In this document: positions 53,308-61,824 of the stretch, piece by piece | Numbering within the stretch: position 1 is the first letter of the stretch | How the letters are laid out: each line of letters starts with the position of its first letter | Assembly: GCF_001747085.1 (NCBI RefSeq) | Contig: NZ_MDJD01000047.1 | Span: 62,001 to 126,000, forward strand | Length of the DNA stretch: 64,000 nt | Source of the DNA: Flavivirga aquatica | GTDB lineage: Bacteria; Bacteroidota; Bacteroidia; Flavobacteriales; Flavobacteriaceae | Direction: 5' to 3' | Notes under the pieces: generated by a model | The model's database searches: none | Told to the model about the DNA's origin: nothing | What the model saw: the letters and a program-made list of their open reading frames with translations, nothing else | Made by a program: the position numbers and the translations under genes

Positions 53308-54483
53308 ATGAATTATATTCTTTTTGATGGTCCTTCGCGTAATAATTTATTACCATTTACTTTTACAAGACCTGTTGCAGATATTCGAGTTGGAATTTTA
53401 ACTATTCGTGAAAAATGGGAAACGTTTTTAGGCTCAACAACTACAACAATTACAGAGGATTATTTGTCTGAGAAGTTTCCAATGGTAGAAATGGAAGAAA
53501 ATGTTATGATTAATGGAGCTTATCTTCCAACTGCAGAGCTTGTTGAAATGGTTAAAAGTTTAAAAGAGAATCAGGCTATTTTTAAAGGAGAGGATGTTAT
53601 TGCATTTTTTACTAAAGAAACACAAGATGATATTGATTTTGATACTTTTGAAGCTATTGAGTTCGATAAAGATATTATTGAAATAGAGAATACTTGGGAT
53701 ATTTTTTCTAAAAACGGAGAAGCTATTCAACAAGATTTTATATTATTAAAAGAAGATAGAAATTCGCAAGCTATTCCAGAGAGTAATAATATTATAGCTC
53801 CAGAAAATATTTTTATAGAAGAAGGTGCTAAATTAGAATTTGCAACACTAAATGCGAGTGCTGGACCAATTTATATTGGTAAAAATGCTGAGATAATGGA
53901 AGGTTCAATTATACGTGGCCCTTTTGCATTATGTGAAAGTGCAACTGTAAAATTAGGAGCTAAAATTTATGGACCAACAACAGTAGGGCCACACAGTAAA
54001 GTAGGAGGAGAGGTTAGTAACTCTGTTATTTTTGGTTATTCTAATAAAGGACATGATGGCTTTTTAGGTAATTCAGTGTTAGGTGAATGGTGTAATTTAG
54101 GTGCAGATACTAACAATTCAAATTTAAAAAATAATTATACCGAAGTTCGTTTATGGGATTATGAAACCGAAGGTTTTGCAAAAACAGGATTACAGTTTTG
54201 TGGTCTCATGATGGGAGATCATAGTAAATGCGGTATTAATACCATGTTTAATACAGGTACGGTTGTTGGCGTTAGCGCTAATATATTTGGTAGTGGATTT
54301 CCTAGAAACTTTGTGCCAAGTTTTAGTTGGGGAGGTAGTAGTGGTTTTACAACGTATTTAACTAAGAAAGCTTTTGAAGTGTCTAAAGTTGTTATGGCAA
54401 GACGAAAAATAGAGTTTACAGAACAAGATCAAGCAATTCTTGAGTATGTGTTTGAGGAAACTAAAAAATATAGAAGAGATTAA
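53308..54483 (+). CDS. GlmU-like nucleotidyltransferase/hexapeptide-repeat protein
   Basis: 391 residues. The N-terminal part (about 1-150) begins MNYILFDGPSRNNLLPFTFTRPVAD, as in the Bacteroidota GlmU-related putative sugar nucleotidyltransferase family. The C-terminal part (about 175-360) is a left-handed beta-helix of hexapeptide repeats (IYIGKNAEIMEGSIIRGPFAL, then IYGPTTVGPHSKVGGEVSNS) ending in an acyltransferase-like cap (GDHSKCGINTMFNTGTVVG). It probably acts in amino-sugar metabolism. A standalone rightward gene followed by a terminator. Confidence 0.88.
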   Translation: MNYILFDGPSRNNLLPFTFTRPVADIRVGILTIREKWETFLGSTTTTITEDYLSEKFPMVEMEENVMINGAYLPTAELVEMVKSLKENQAIFKGEDVIAFFTKETQDDIDFDTFEAIEFDKDIIEIENTWDIFSKNGEAIQQDFILLKEDRNSQAIPESNNIIAPENIFIEEGAKLEFATLNASAGPIYIGKNAEIMEGSIIRGPFALCESATVKLGAKIYGPTTVGPHSKVGGEVSNSVIFGYSNKGHDGFLGNSVLGEWCNLGADTNNSNLKNNYTEVRLWDYETEGFAKTGLQFCGLMMGDHSKCGINTMFNTGTVVGVSANIFGSGFPRNFVPSFSWGGSSGFTTYLTKKAFEVSKVVMARRKIEFTEQDQAILEYVFEETKKYRRD

Positions 54484-54537
54484 TTAAATAGGCAGGTAAG
54501 AAAATATCTGTTCTCATTTTAGGTTTTAACAATATAG

Positions 54538-54568
54538 TCTCTATAACATTTGTTATAGAGATTTTTTT
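54538..54568 (+). terminator. Intrinsic terminator after the GlmU-like gene
   Basis: TCTCTATAAC / GTTATAGAGA perfect stem, 4-nt loop, then seven Ts. Confidence 0.85.
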
Positions 54569-54641
54569 ATTCATGTTAATAATTTTGTATGAGGTATAAA
54601 CTACATCAACTATAATGCTCTAAAAAACTAATCAAGATACA

Positions 54642-55109
54642 ATGTTTTCTTGGCTTTTTCTAATTCTTATACTTTATTTAAAAACATCATATTTAAAGGT
54701 TTTTTTATACATAATCTACTTATCTCTTTTTAATGGTTTAAAAGACAACTTATTAGATTTTCATCACAAAGGAATAAATTTAACTGTAGCCTCAAGCAAA
54801 GGAAGGGATGCATTAATAAAAATTCTCAAAAAGCAGAATATCTACCACATTTTTACATTTATAGGAGGTGAAGAAGATACGAAAAATAAAAAACCTTCAC
54901 CTGATATTGTAAACCTTATAATAAATAGATATAATTATCATTTAAATGACTGTTTAGTTGTTGGTGATACGATTTTTGATATTGAAATCAAAGAGCTAAT
55001 GTAAATACATGTGGAGTTACATATGGTAATAATACAAGAGAAAAGTTAGAAAAACAAAAGTCAAACTATATAATTTGATCGTTTTTGGAATTTAACTAAA
55101 ATTGTATAA
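54642..55109 (+). pseudogene. Decayed HAD-family phosphatase gene (frameshifted)
   Basis: A frame of 120 codons carries HAD class IA motifs II-IV: LFNGLKDNLLDFHHKGINLT, then VASSKG (motif II Ser), KKPSPDIVNLI (motif III Lys) and VVGDTIFDIE (motif IV). It then runs into a stop at 55002-55004. The next part of the family continues in another frame: NVNTCGVTYGNNTREKLEKQ, then KSNYII and a stop at 55073. A further shift continues DRFWNLTKIV to UAA at 55107-55109. The N-terminal DxDGT motif is missing. At least two indels plus N-terminal loss mean it is inactive. Confidence 0.75.
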
Positions 55110-55124
55110 TTATATAAACAGTAG

Positions 55125-55799
55125 TTAAGCAATTGTATAAAGCGTAGTTACTATAACCTCTTTACAATCATTTAAAAAAATAGATGATAGTTGTTTTTCT
55201 TCTTTTACCTTTAAATTAAACGGTGGAGCTAATAAGTTTAAACCACTTTGTTTTTTTAGTCTAATTCCTTGTCCTGAAATAATATCTATATTGGGTGTAA
55301 AATCTCCTTCTGGTAAATGCTCCGTTAAAATAACATATTTAAAATTAGTTAATTTACTCACTATACTCTGTACTTCAGTATTCGACAAGTGTTGAAGTAC
55401 CTGTCTCAATATGGCACAATTTCCAGAAGGTAAATTATCTAGAGCAATATCTAAACAATGGAATTCTAAATTTTCCTCTTTAAACTTTTCTTTGTTATGT
55501 TCTATAAGGTCTGTTACGATATCTATTGCAACATACTTTTTGGTATGTTTAACCAATTCTTTACCTATATTAAAATCGCCGCAGCCTAAATCGCATACTG
55601 TAAGAGGGGTTTTAAAAGATGTTAAAAACGATACTAAAACATCTAGATATGGATTTACTACCTCAGGATGATGTGATCCTGCACCAGAATAAAAATTAGA
55701 TTGGTTACTTCCCCAAAGTTTCATTTTATAAACTTGTTCCATAACATCTTTAGTTGGCCAAGGAGTCTTTATTTTTTTGGGTTTATTTTCTTTCTTCAT
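55125..55799 (-). CDS. Class I SAM-dependent methyltransferase
   Basis: 224 residues. SAM-binding motif I is VCDLGCGDFNIGKELVKH (about 68-85), motif II is YVAIDIVTDLIEHNKEKF, and the post-II region is EFHCLDIALDNLPSGNCAIL followed by LRQVLQHLSN. The substrate is not evident. It stands alone next to decayed genes; it reads leftward, convergent with the HAD remnant, leaving 15 bp between them. Confidence 0.85.
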   Translation of the reverse strand: MKKENKPKKIKTPWPTKDVMEQVYKMKLWGSNQSNFYSGAGSHHPEVVNPYLDVLVSFLTSFKTPLTVCDLGCGDFNIGKELVKHTKKYVAIDIVTDLIEHNKEKFKEENLEFHCLDIALDNLPSGNCAILRQVLQHLSNTEVQSIVSKLTNFKYVILTEHLPEGDFTPNIDIISGQGIRLKKQSGLNLLAPPFNLKVKEEKQLSSIFLNDCKEVIVTTLYTIA

Positions 55800-56042
55800 A
55801 AACGCCCTATTAGTCTATGTGAATTATAAAGGTATAATTAGATGTGTTTAATGTAATATTAAAACAAACCTACAAATTATATGAAATATCTTAAAATTAA
55901 TGGTCACTCTTTTCTTTATCTACTTTAAAATATCAATTGAAAAGCGGGTAGGTTTATCTAGGACTCCAGCCAAATTACCTGTATTTAATTTTCGGATGTT
56001 TATACGTTTATTAGATGTTAGAACTTAGTCTAACTTTAAGAC
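55800..56042. other. Gap without a recognisable gene
   Basis: AT-rich 243 bp between the methyltransferase start and the remnant at 56043; no ORF or clear motif. Confidence 0.5.
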
Positions 56043-56458
56043 ATGGTTATATTTTTAACTTTTAAATATTCGGCATTCAATTATCCAGAATCTGGAATGA
56101 CTTTTATTCAAGGAATCAGACAAGTTAGAGATTCTGATAACGTTTTTATTACAGGGAGTTTATCTAATCAAGGGCAAAACAATAACCTTATTTATGGACT
56201 AATCTTATAAAGGATCATTGACTTCGAGTCATGATGCAAATAACAGGCATAAATTGATGTGTCCATCTACACCTGGAAGTAAAGTAATTAATACCTCTTG
56301 TTATAGTCGAAATAATTTATATAATGAGACAAAATGATATACAAGTTGTGGGCTTCTATAAAGTTGAAATGACCAGAATTGAAAAACTGGAGACAGGAGA
56401 ATCAAAAAATGGTACTATGAGTTTCCTATATGAAGGTTCTTTAGACGGTGTCTTATAA
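56043..56458 (+). pseudogene. Remnant of an unidentified repeat-containing protein gene
   Basis: Three consecutive coding-looking blocks in shifted frames. Block 1 is 56043-56210 (YPESGMTFIQGIRQVRDSDN, then VFITGSLSNQG, ending at UAA). Block 2 runs from 56206 (YKGSLTSSHDANN, then CPSTPGSKVINTSCYSRNNL) to a stop near 56338. Block 3, starting near the end of block 2, reads DIQVVGFYKVEMTRIEKLET, then MSFLYEGSLDGVL, ending at UAA 56456-56458. The recurring 'Y(K/E)GSL' and 'VvG/FITGs' elements suggest repeats of one protein broken by frameshifts. I cannot name the parent family. Confidence 0.55.
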
Positions 56459-56801
56459 TTTATTTCTTTCTTGATTAATTGTTATAATCGTAGTCAATAG
56501 CATCTGTATAATTATGAGTTCTATTTAAAGACTTGATCATTCAACTAAAAATTACTGAATATTTTTTTAGTACAACATTATTTAAAGGATATCTTTAAGT
56601 GGGATTTATTCGTGTTAATATTCAGAATATGTCAATAATATAAGTAAGATTTAACATTACATTTGTATGGAAAAATACTATATTTCCATGCGTAATATTT
56701 TAAGGAAATATTACTAATAAAATTAGGGGAATAAGTGTAGATCACCGGTAGAAAAAGAGGTTTCTAAAGTTAATATCCTTATAAAATTTTTAAGAAAAAG
56801 A
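56459..56801. other. Gap and leader upstream of the TssD-like gene
   Basis: No ORF. A TACATTTG element (56658-56665) may be the -7 box for the downstream gene. It is followed by two stem-loops, ATGGAAA / TTTCCAT (56667-56689) and TAATATTT / AAATATTA (56693-56713), within what would be a ~130-nt leader. Confidence 0.45.
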
Positions 56802-57524
56802 ATGACAAAAGCAAAACTGTTCGTACTAGGTCAAGAAATAGAATTACTCTGGACCCAGATGCATTATTATAGAGATACAAGAGTAAACGGAAAGCCTAAA
56901 ACAGAAATTATGGGAGGTTTAATAACGCTTTGTTTCGCAACAGGAAAAGATAGCGACCTTATTTTACGTTGGATGACTAAAGAGAATAAGGATAAAACTT
57001 GGGAAGAAGTTGATAAAATGGAAAAAGGAAAAATCTGTTTCTATAAAGATGGGTTCGATTATCCGCCAACAAAAACCTACGAGTTTAACGATGCGCTGCT
57101 TATTTTTTATAAAGAAATCTTTGACGCCAACGGAGAAGACCCCATGCAAACCATTATTACCATTTCGCCCGCAATTCAAAACTACGGAGCAGATTTTGTA
57201 AAACGATGGAATGTAAGTTGGATTCCGCCAAGTGAAAGAATGCCATACAAATCAAAGGAGAGTAGAGAACCAAAAGTTTTGGATTATTATTTAACGAATC
57301 TTGATGGAAATAGAATTGATAAAGGGAAGATTGGAGAAAAAGTTTTTTTAAATATTGAAACTGAAAGTTTAATAGGTGAATTATTATCTATTACTTTAGA
57401 TGATAAAAATGTAGATTTTAAATATAATGGTAAGGTTTTACCTAATGACACTATTTCTAATTATAAAATAATTGAGAACATAGAAAAACTTGAACTCGAG
57501 ATAATTAAGCAACAAGGAAGTTAA
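56802..57524 (+). CDS. TssD/Hcp-like type VI secretion tube protein variant with C-terminal domain
   Basis: 240 residues. Residues about 1-150 follow the Bacteroidota TssD (Hcp) pattern: MTKAKLFVLGQEIELLWTQM, then NGKPKTEIMGGLITL, EKGKICFYKDGFDY, KTYEFNDALLIFYKEIFDAN and then DPMQTIITISPAIQNYGADF. The C-terminal part (about 168-240) is an extra small beta domain (VLDYYLTNLDGNRIDKGKIG and onward) that could hold a cargo. No other T6SS core gene is in the window. It opens the rightward cluster and is 4 bp from the next gene, so the pair is translationally coupled. Confidence 0.8.
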   Translation: MTKAKLFVLGQEIELLWTQMHYYRDTRVNGKPKTEIMGGLITLCFATGKDSDLILRWMTKENKDKTWEEVDKMEKGKICFYKDGFDYPPTKTYEFNDALLIFYKEIFDANGEDPMQTIITISPAIQNYGADFVKRWNVSWIPPSERMPYKSKESREPKVLDYYLTNLDGNRIDKGKIGEKVFLNIETESLIGELLSITLDDKNVDFKYNGKVLPNDTISNYKIIENIEKLELEIIKQQGS

Positions 57525-57528
57525 GATT

Positions 57529-58662
57529 ATGAATACTTTTATTTTAGAAGTATCATCTATTGGTTACAAAAAAGACTTAAGGTTGAATGTTGAATGCTCA
57601 TGTGAAAAATCTAAGCCAGCTAAAAATTTTAAAGAATTGGTAGAGTTGGTAAAACAAGCAGAAGAAATGTTAATACTTAATGGCTATGATGAAATGGGGG
57701 ATAGAATACATATATTAAGAGGCATTTATTATGGCACAAAATGGAGCTTAGATTATTCAGTGGAGAAAAGTACAATGAGGAATATTGCATTTAATATTCC
57801 ATATACGACAACAACAACTCCTCCAGATGCAAGAGAAAAATTAAAATGTTTAGAAGAGTGTAAATCTGATTTGTTTAATTCATTGTACCAAAGCTATGAA
57901 GTTTTTGATACCCCATATGTAGCTGTTGATTTTGGTCATTTAATTATTGGTTTAGAAGCAAGAAAAAGCGAAGTCGCGAAAAGTATACATATCCCCTCGC
58001 AAGGAGGTACAGGTTTAGAAATATGCACATGGGTTGGTGATTTAGGAGGGGGAGTTGGAAAATTGTCAGTAGATAGAATTAAAAATTCAAAAATAAGAGC
58101 AAAAACTTTGTTTTCTATAAATGGTCATAGTTATGGTACTATGGTAAATTTAGAAGGAGATATAGCATCATACATAGTTGGTATGGATGAAAATAATCCA
58201 TCAAAAATAGATAATCCAACTGAAAATTTTTCAACTATACATGAGGCCTTACTGGATTATTTTGATTGTAAGTGGGATAATAGAACACTGTACTTCTTAA
58301 AAATGCTTGGAGGTAAATTTGATGGGAATAATAATTTAATCAATAGGGCTAAAGTAGAAGAGAAAATTACAGAACATTTAGATGAGTTTGCTTCATGGTA
58401 TTTAGGTTTAAGAATGAAAGATAAGGATAGTGGAGGTTTAGAGGAATTTAATGACGCTTTAGGTCATTTTGAACCATTATCAGAAGAAGTAGCATCTATT
58501 TTTGTGGATGGACTATTGCATGTTATTAATAAGCCTAAAGACATGATTACTGCAAGAACTAATCCAGATCCTAAACATCGAAGAAAAACATCTTTTGAAA
58601 AAAATAAAGAAAGAATGGAGAGGATAAAAGAAAAAATAAAAGACTTAAATCCGTTTGATTAA
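57529..58662 (+). CDS. Conserved protein of unknown function, candidate T6SS effector
   Basis: 377 residues, no signal peptide. Visible blocks: IHILRGIYYGTKWSLDYSVE (about 62-81), YVAVDFGHLIIGLEARKS (about 129-146), a glycine-rich segment GGTGLEICTWVGDLGGGVGK (about 156-175) and GHSYGTMVNLEGDIASYIVG (about 196-215), then a helical C-terminal half and a basic tail. The DFGH(L)I and TWxGDLGGG elements look like active-site or metal-binding motifs, but I cannot match them to a known enzyme. It lies 4 bp after the TssD variant and overlaps the next gene (TAATG), the position expected of an Hcp-associated effector. Effector role is inference. Confidence 0.65.
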   Translation: MNTFILEVSSIGYKKDLRLNVECSCEKSKPAKNFKELVELVKQAEEMLILNGYDEMGDRIHILRGIYYGTKWSLDYSVEKSTMRNIAFNIPYTTTTTPPDAREKLKCLEECKSDLFNSLYQSYEVFDTPYVAVDFGHLIIGLEARKSEVAKSIHIPSQGGTGLEICTWVGDLGGGVGKLSVDRIKNSKIRAKTLFSINGHSYGTMVNLEGDIASYIVGMDENNPSKIDNPTENFSTIHEALLDYFDCKWDNRTLYFLKMLGGKFDGNNNLINRAKVEEKITEHLDEFASWYLGLRMKDKDSGGLEEFNDALGHFEPLSEEVASIFVDGLLHVINKPKDMITARTNPDPKHRRKTSFEKNKERMERIKEKIKDLNPFD

Positions 58663-58979
58663 TGAAGTTATTTTGGAAGATTAATATATGTGCAAGTATT
58701 ATAATATTTGGTCTATTTGTATTTAATATTTTAGTGATGTATTTTGAAGTTTACATCCCTAATTTTTTATTAGATGCATCAGGTTTGATTTTCATTTTTT
58801 CTCCTTTTTTAGAGGTAATTCAAATTCCTATATGTTTAGTATTTAATTTAATAACCTTAAAAAAACAAAAGAAGATTGTTTGGATGTATTTTTTAATGAT
58901 GGCTATCTTTTTTATTATCAAAATAAGTATTTATGCTCTAATTTTAGGAAGTATTATCTCTTTAAATCAAGAGAGTTAA
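58662..58979 (+). CDS. Three-helix membrane protein, candidate immunity protein
   Basis: 105 residues with three transmembrane segments (about 5-27, 36-64 and 72-98). Its ATG overlaps the stop codon of the candidate effector gene (TAATG), so it is made together with it. Small polytopic membrane proteins directly behind effectors often act as immunity proteins against membrane- or envelope-targeting toxins. No family match recognised. Confidence 0.55.
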   Translation: MKLFWKINICASIIIFGLFVFNILVMYFEVYIPNFLLDASGLIFIFSPFLEVIQIPICLVFNLITLKKQKKIVWMYFLMMAIFFIIKISIYALILGSIISLNQES

Positions 58980-58990
58980 TCTAAATATTT

Positions 58991-59551
58991 ATGAGATTTA
59001 TAAAACGAATAATGAAAACTTTATTGATTGTATTATTAATTGGAGTTGTATTTAAAGGATGGATATATAGATATGTTGTTACATATAAACCTATAGAAAA
59101 AAGAACAAATTATTTAATTGTAAATGGGGAGTTAGTGAATTCAATTGAAACAAAATTGATTAATAATGAAGGTCTTAAAATTGAAAAAATAATAGATATA
59201 GGGCTTTCAGTAACATCACAACAATTAAGGTTTACTGCTACTAAAAACTATAGAGACCCTAATAAGTTAATAAGCACAAGAACAGCTAATTGTATTGGGT
59301 ATGCTGCGTTTTTCTCTGCAAGCTGTAACTATCTTTTAAAAAAATATGACCTTGATAGTATATGGGTAGCCACACCACACAAAGGTCAACTTTATTTATT
59401 AGATATTAACATTCATAAGTACTTTAAATCTCCTTTTTTTAAAGATCATGATTTTGTAATTATTGAAAATATGAGAACAGGAAATACTTTAGCAATTGAT
59501 CCTACAATATATGATTATTTAGGAGTTAATTACATAACTTTAAAAAAATAA
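58991..59551 (+). CDS. Membrane-anchored transglutaminase-like (Cys-His-Asp) protein
   Basis: 186 residues. One N-terminal transmembrane helix (about 8-28), then a soluble domain. The order of Cys in ANCIGYAAFFSAS (about 103), His in FKDHDFVIIEN (about 156) and Asp in AIDPTIYDYLG (about 172) is that of the transglutaminase/papain-like superfamily. If active it would cleave or crosslink amide bonds in the periplasm. It lies 11 bp after the 3-TM gene in the same direction. Family assignment is by triad spacing only. Confidence 0.6.
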   Translation: MRFIKRIMKTLLIVLLIGVVFKGWIYRYVVTYKPIEKRTNYLIVNGELVNSIETKLINNEGLKIEKIIDIGLSVTSQQLRFTATKNYRDPNKLISTRTANCIGYAAFFSASCNYLLKKYDLDSIWVATPHKGQLYLLDINIHKYFKSPFFKDHDFVIIENMRTGNTLAIDPTIYDYLGVNYITLKK

Positions 59552-59664
59552 ACTAAAAATGTAAATGTGTAATACTTGTCAACAAAAATTTATGATTTTC
59601 AAAATTAATATAATGTCTTTTTATGCTTTATAAACAATGTTTAATGCGATATTTTTAATTTATT

Positions 59665-60540
59665 ATGCACTTATCAGGTTTTAAAGATTCGCCATATTTA
59701 ATGGTGAAACCAAATTCAGATTTAGATAATATTAATCCCGATTTTTTAGAGAATAAATACACGGTAAGACTTTTTGGGAAATTTGAAAAACAATTTATAG
59801 AACAATTTATTGAGATTTTTAAAAACCTAGAATATCTAGATGTCGGGATGCAGTATGGAGTAGAAAATTCTTTTATATATGAATTACCTAATCTTCAAGG
59901 TTTAGTTGTTCCTTTATACAAAGATGTAGATTTTGTATTGGATTTTGATAAACTACCAAAATCGTTAAAACAACTCCATATTTATGTTTACTCTAAAAAA
60001 AAGATGATAAATTTGGATGTTTTAAGTAGTAGTTTAGAGCATCTAACTATTTCAGGATTTGATGAAAAAGACCTCACTAAATTAAGCAGTTTAACCAATC
60101 TTAAAAGTTTAAGTTTTAAAACTGCAAAAATAAAATCTTTAAAAGGTATTGAAACCCTTACTAATTTAAAATGTATTTCTTTTGGAGGAGTACGTAGTCT
60201 TACAGATATTTCAAGTATATCAACATTACATAAACTTAAATATTTAGAGTTTGATATTTGTTGGAAAATGCAAGATTTTAGCCCTTTAGGCGCGTTAAAA
60301 GAATTAGAAGTATTAGAGCTTATGGATTGTAAAAATTTAGCATCTATAAAATTTGTAGAAAATTTACCTAAGTTAAGACAATTAGCGACGTTGGGAACAA
60401 CTACAATTAACGATTTCGATACTACGCCAGCAGAACATATTCCTGTCTTTTTTGGTAGTCGAGCGAGTAATAAGTACAATAAAACGTACGAAGAAAAAGA
60501 AATTCAAGAAGGGCAAAAATCTTGGAGTAGTTATTTGTAA
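59665..60540 (+). CDS. Leucine-rich-repeat protein
   Basis: 291 residues, no signal peptide. Repeats of the type LTNLKSLSFKTAKIKSLKGI, then ETLTNLKCISFGGVRSLTDI and STLHKLKYLEFDICWKMQDF continue to about residue 250. The distinct N-terminus MHLSGFKDSPYLMVKPNSDL is repeated, degenerate, 47 bp downstream of this gene. Bacterial cytosolic LRR proteins in effector islands are common immunity or adaptor proteins; no specific partner can be named. Confidence 0.7.
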   Translation: MHLSGFKDSPYLMVKPNSDLDNINPDFLENKYTVRLFGKFEKQFIEQFIEIFKNLEYLDVGMQYGVENSFIYELPNLQGLVVPLYKDVDFVLDFDKLPKSLKQLHIYVYSKKKMINLDVLSSSLEHLTISGFDEKDLTKLSSLTNLKSLSFKTAKIKSLKGIETLTNLKCISFGGVRSLTDISSISTLHKLKYLEFDICWKMQDFSPLGALKELEVLELMDCKNLASIKFVENLPKLRQLATLGTTTINDFDTTPAEHIPVFFGSRASNKYNKTYEEKEIQEGQKSWSSYL

Positions 60541-60587
60541 TAAAATGATTAATAAACAGAATTTTCCTCGATAAATTTATAATTAGC

Positions 60588-60704
60588 ATGCATTTATCAG
60601 GATTTAAACATGCACCATATTTAATGATTAAAGCAAAATCAAGTTTATTAAAAAATAAGTATAATACAAAATTCGTTTATCAGCATTTAGTAATAAAATT
60701 ATAA
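60588..60704 (+). pseudogene. Truncated duplicate of the LRR gene N-terminus
   Basis: A 38-codon ORF, MHLSGFKHAPYLMIKAKSSL and onward to UAA at 60702-60704. Its first 18 residues match the start of the LRR gene at 59665 at 13 positions; it then skips to LKNKYNTKF, the counterpart of LENKYTVRL. It looks like a tandem copy that lost the repeats. Confidence 0.65.
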
Positions 60705-60714
60705 AAATAGAAGT

Positions 60715-61785
60715 ATGTCTGCACGAAGTGAGTTTTATGATGAAGTTTATAAACTTTTACATGAAGAAGATAAAGATTTTGAAGAAAGCAAGGAGCTCAT
60801 TAGAGATAAATGGATAAAAGAAAAGAAGTATAATAAACTTATAGCATACATACTAGATGATTATACTTCAAGAAACTGTATTGAGTTTATGACTCCTTTA
60901 GTAGAACAATTAACTAAAGAAAAAAAGCTAAAATTATATAAAAGAATATGGACACCTGTTATAAGATACAACGCTAAAAATTTTTGGATATATCAAATTC
61001 ATAACCTAAAGATTGATTACCCCAACATAACTTGGTCTGAATTGGAAGCTATTAACACATCTTATATAAAACCATATGGTGAATGGACAGACGACGAAAA
61101 AGAAAATGCAGCATTTTGGGGAAAGTATTACTTAAATGCAATTGAGTTATGTAAAAGTGGATTAGAGAAAATGGGAGATATTGAGGAAGTGAAAAATTTC
61201 AATAGAGAAATACAGAGTATACATAATTTAAAACAAGAACCTTTTGACGAACCTTCTAAAAAAATCATTATTGATAAAAGAAAAATTGATGAAACAGTTT
61301 TTTGGGAATTGATAGACAATAGTAGAAAAGAAGGGGAAACCAAAGATGAGTTTTTTGAAATATTGAAAGAAAAACTACTAAGGTTTAAAGCACCTGAAAT
61401 GAAAAGGTTTCAGAAATTATTGTTGACTTATCAAAATGAATTAAATCATTGGAATGTTTGGGCTTTAGCTTATATTGTACGCAGAGGTTGTGGAGATGAT
61501 TGTTTCGATTATTTTAGGCTTTGGGTGGTTTCAAAAGGTAAAGAGGCGTATGAGTTAATTAAAGATTATAACACTTCTAAGTTTAAAGCAGTGTTTGATG
61601 ATGAAGATCCTATATTTGAAGATTTCGAGTATTTGGCAGGAGAAGTTTACGAGGAAAATAAAGGTAAAGCTATGCGAGATCCTAATGTAAAGATGTCAAA
61701 AATCAAAGGAAATGAATGGGATGAAGAAAATATTTATACAGAATTCTTAGAACTTTGTAATATGTTTGATTTTAAAGGTTTATAA
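60715..61785 (+). CDS. DUF4240-domain protein
   Basis: 356 residues, no signal peptide. The C-terminal half (about 185-320) is a DUF4240 domain: KIDETVFWELIDNSRKEGET, then WNVWALAYIVRRGCGDDCFDYF and RLWVVSKGKEAYELIKDYN, matching the usual 'FW.lId...LW.aAyii.gGcsDD.F.yFr.WLi..G.' pattern. The N-terminal 180 residues are a helical domain I do not recognise. DUF4240 proteins turn up in polymorphic-toxin immunity clusters, which fits its place in this accessory island. Confidence 0.75.
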   Translation: MSARSEFYDEVYKLLHEEDKDFEESKELIRDKWIKEKKYNKLIAYILDDYTSRNCIEFMTPLVEQLTKEKKLKLYKRIWTPVIRYNAKNFWIYQIHNLKIDYPNITWSELEAINTSYIKPYGEWTDDEKENAAFWGKYYLNAIELCKSGLEKMGDIEEVKNFNREIQSIHNLKQEPFDEPSKKIIIDKRKIDETVFWELIDNSRKEGETKDEFFEILKEKLLRFKAPEMKRFQKLLLTYQNELNHWNVWALAYIVRRGCGDDCFDYFRLWVVSKGKEAYELIKDYNTSKFKAVFDDEDPIFEDFEYLAGEVYEENKGKAMRDPNVKMSKIKGNEWDEENIYTEFLELCNMFDFKGL

Positions 61786-61824
61786 AAGAATATAAATATT
61801 GTTGGAGTATCAAAAATATAGAAC

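Noticed and set aside
59988-60479. 163-aa minus-strand ORF across the LRR gene
   Set aside because: Composition mirrors the LRR repeat on the other strand; no start context and no own motifs.
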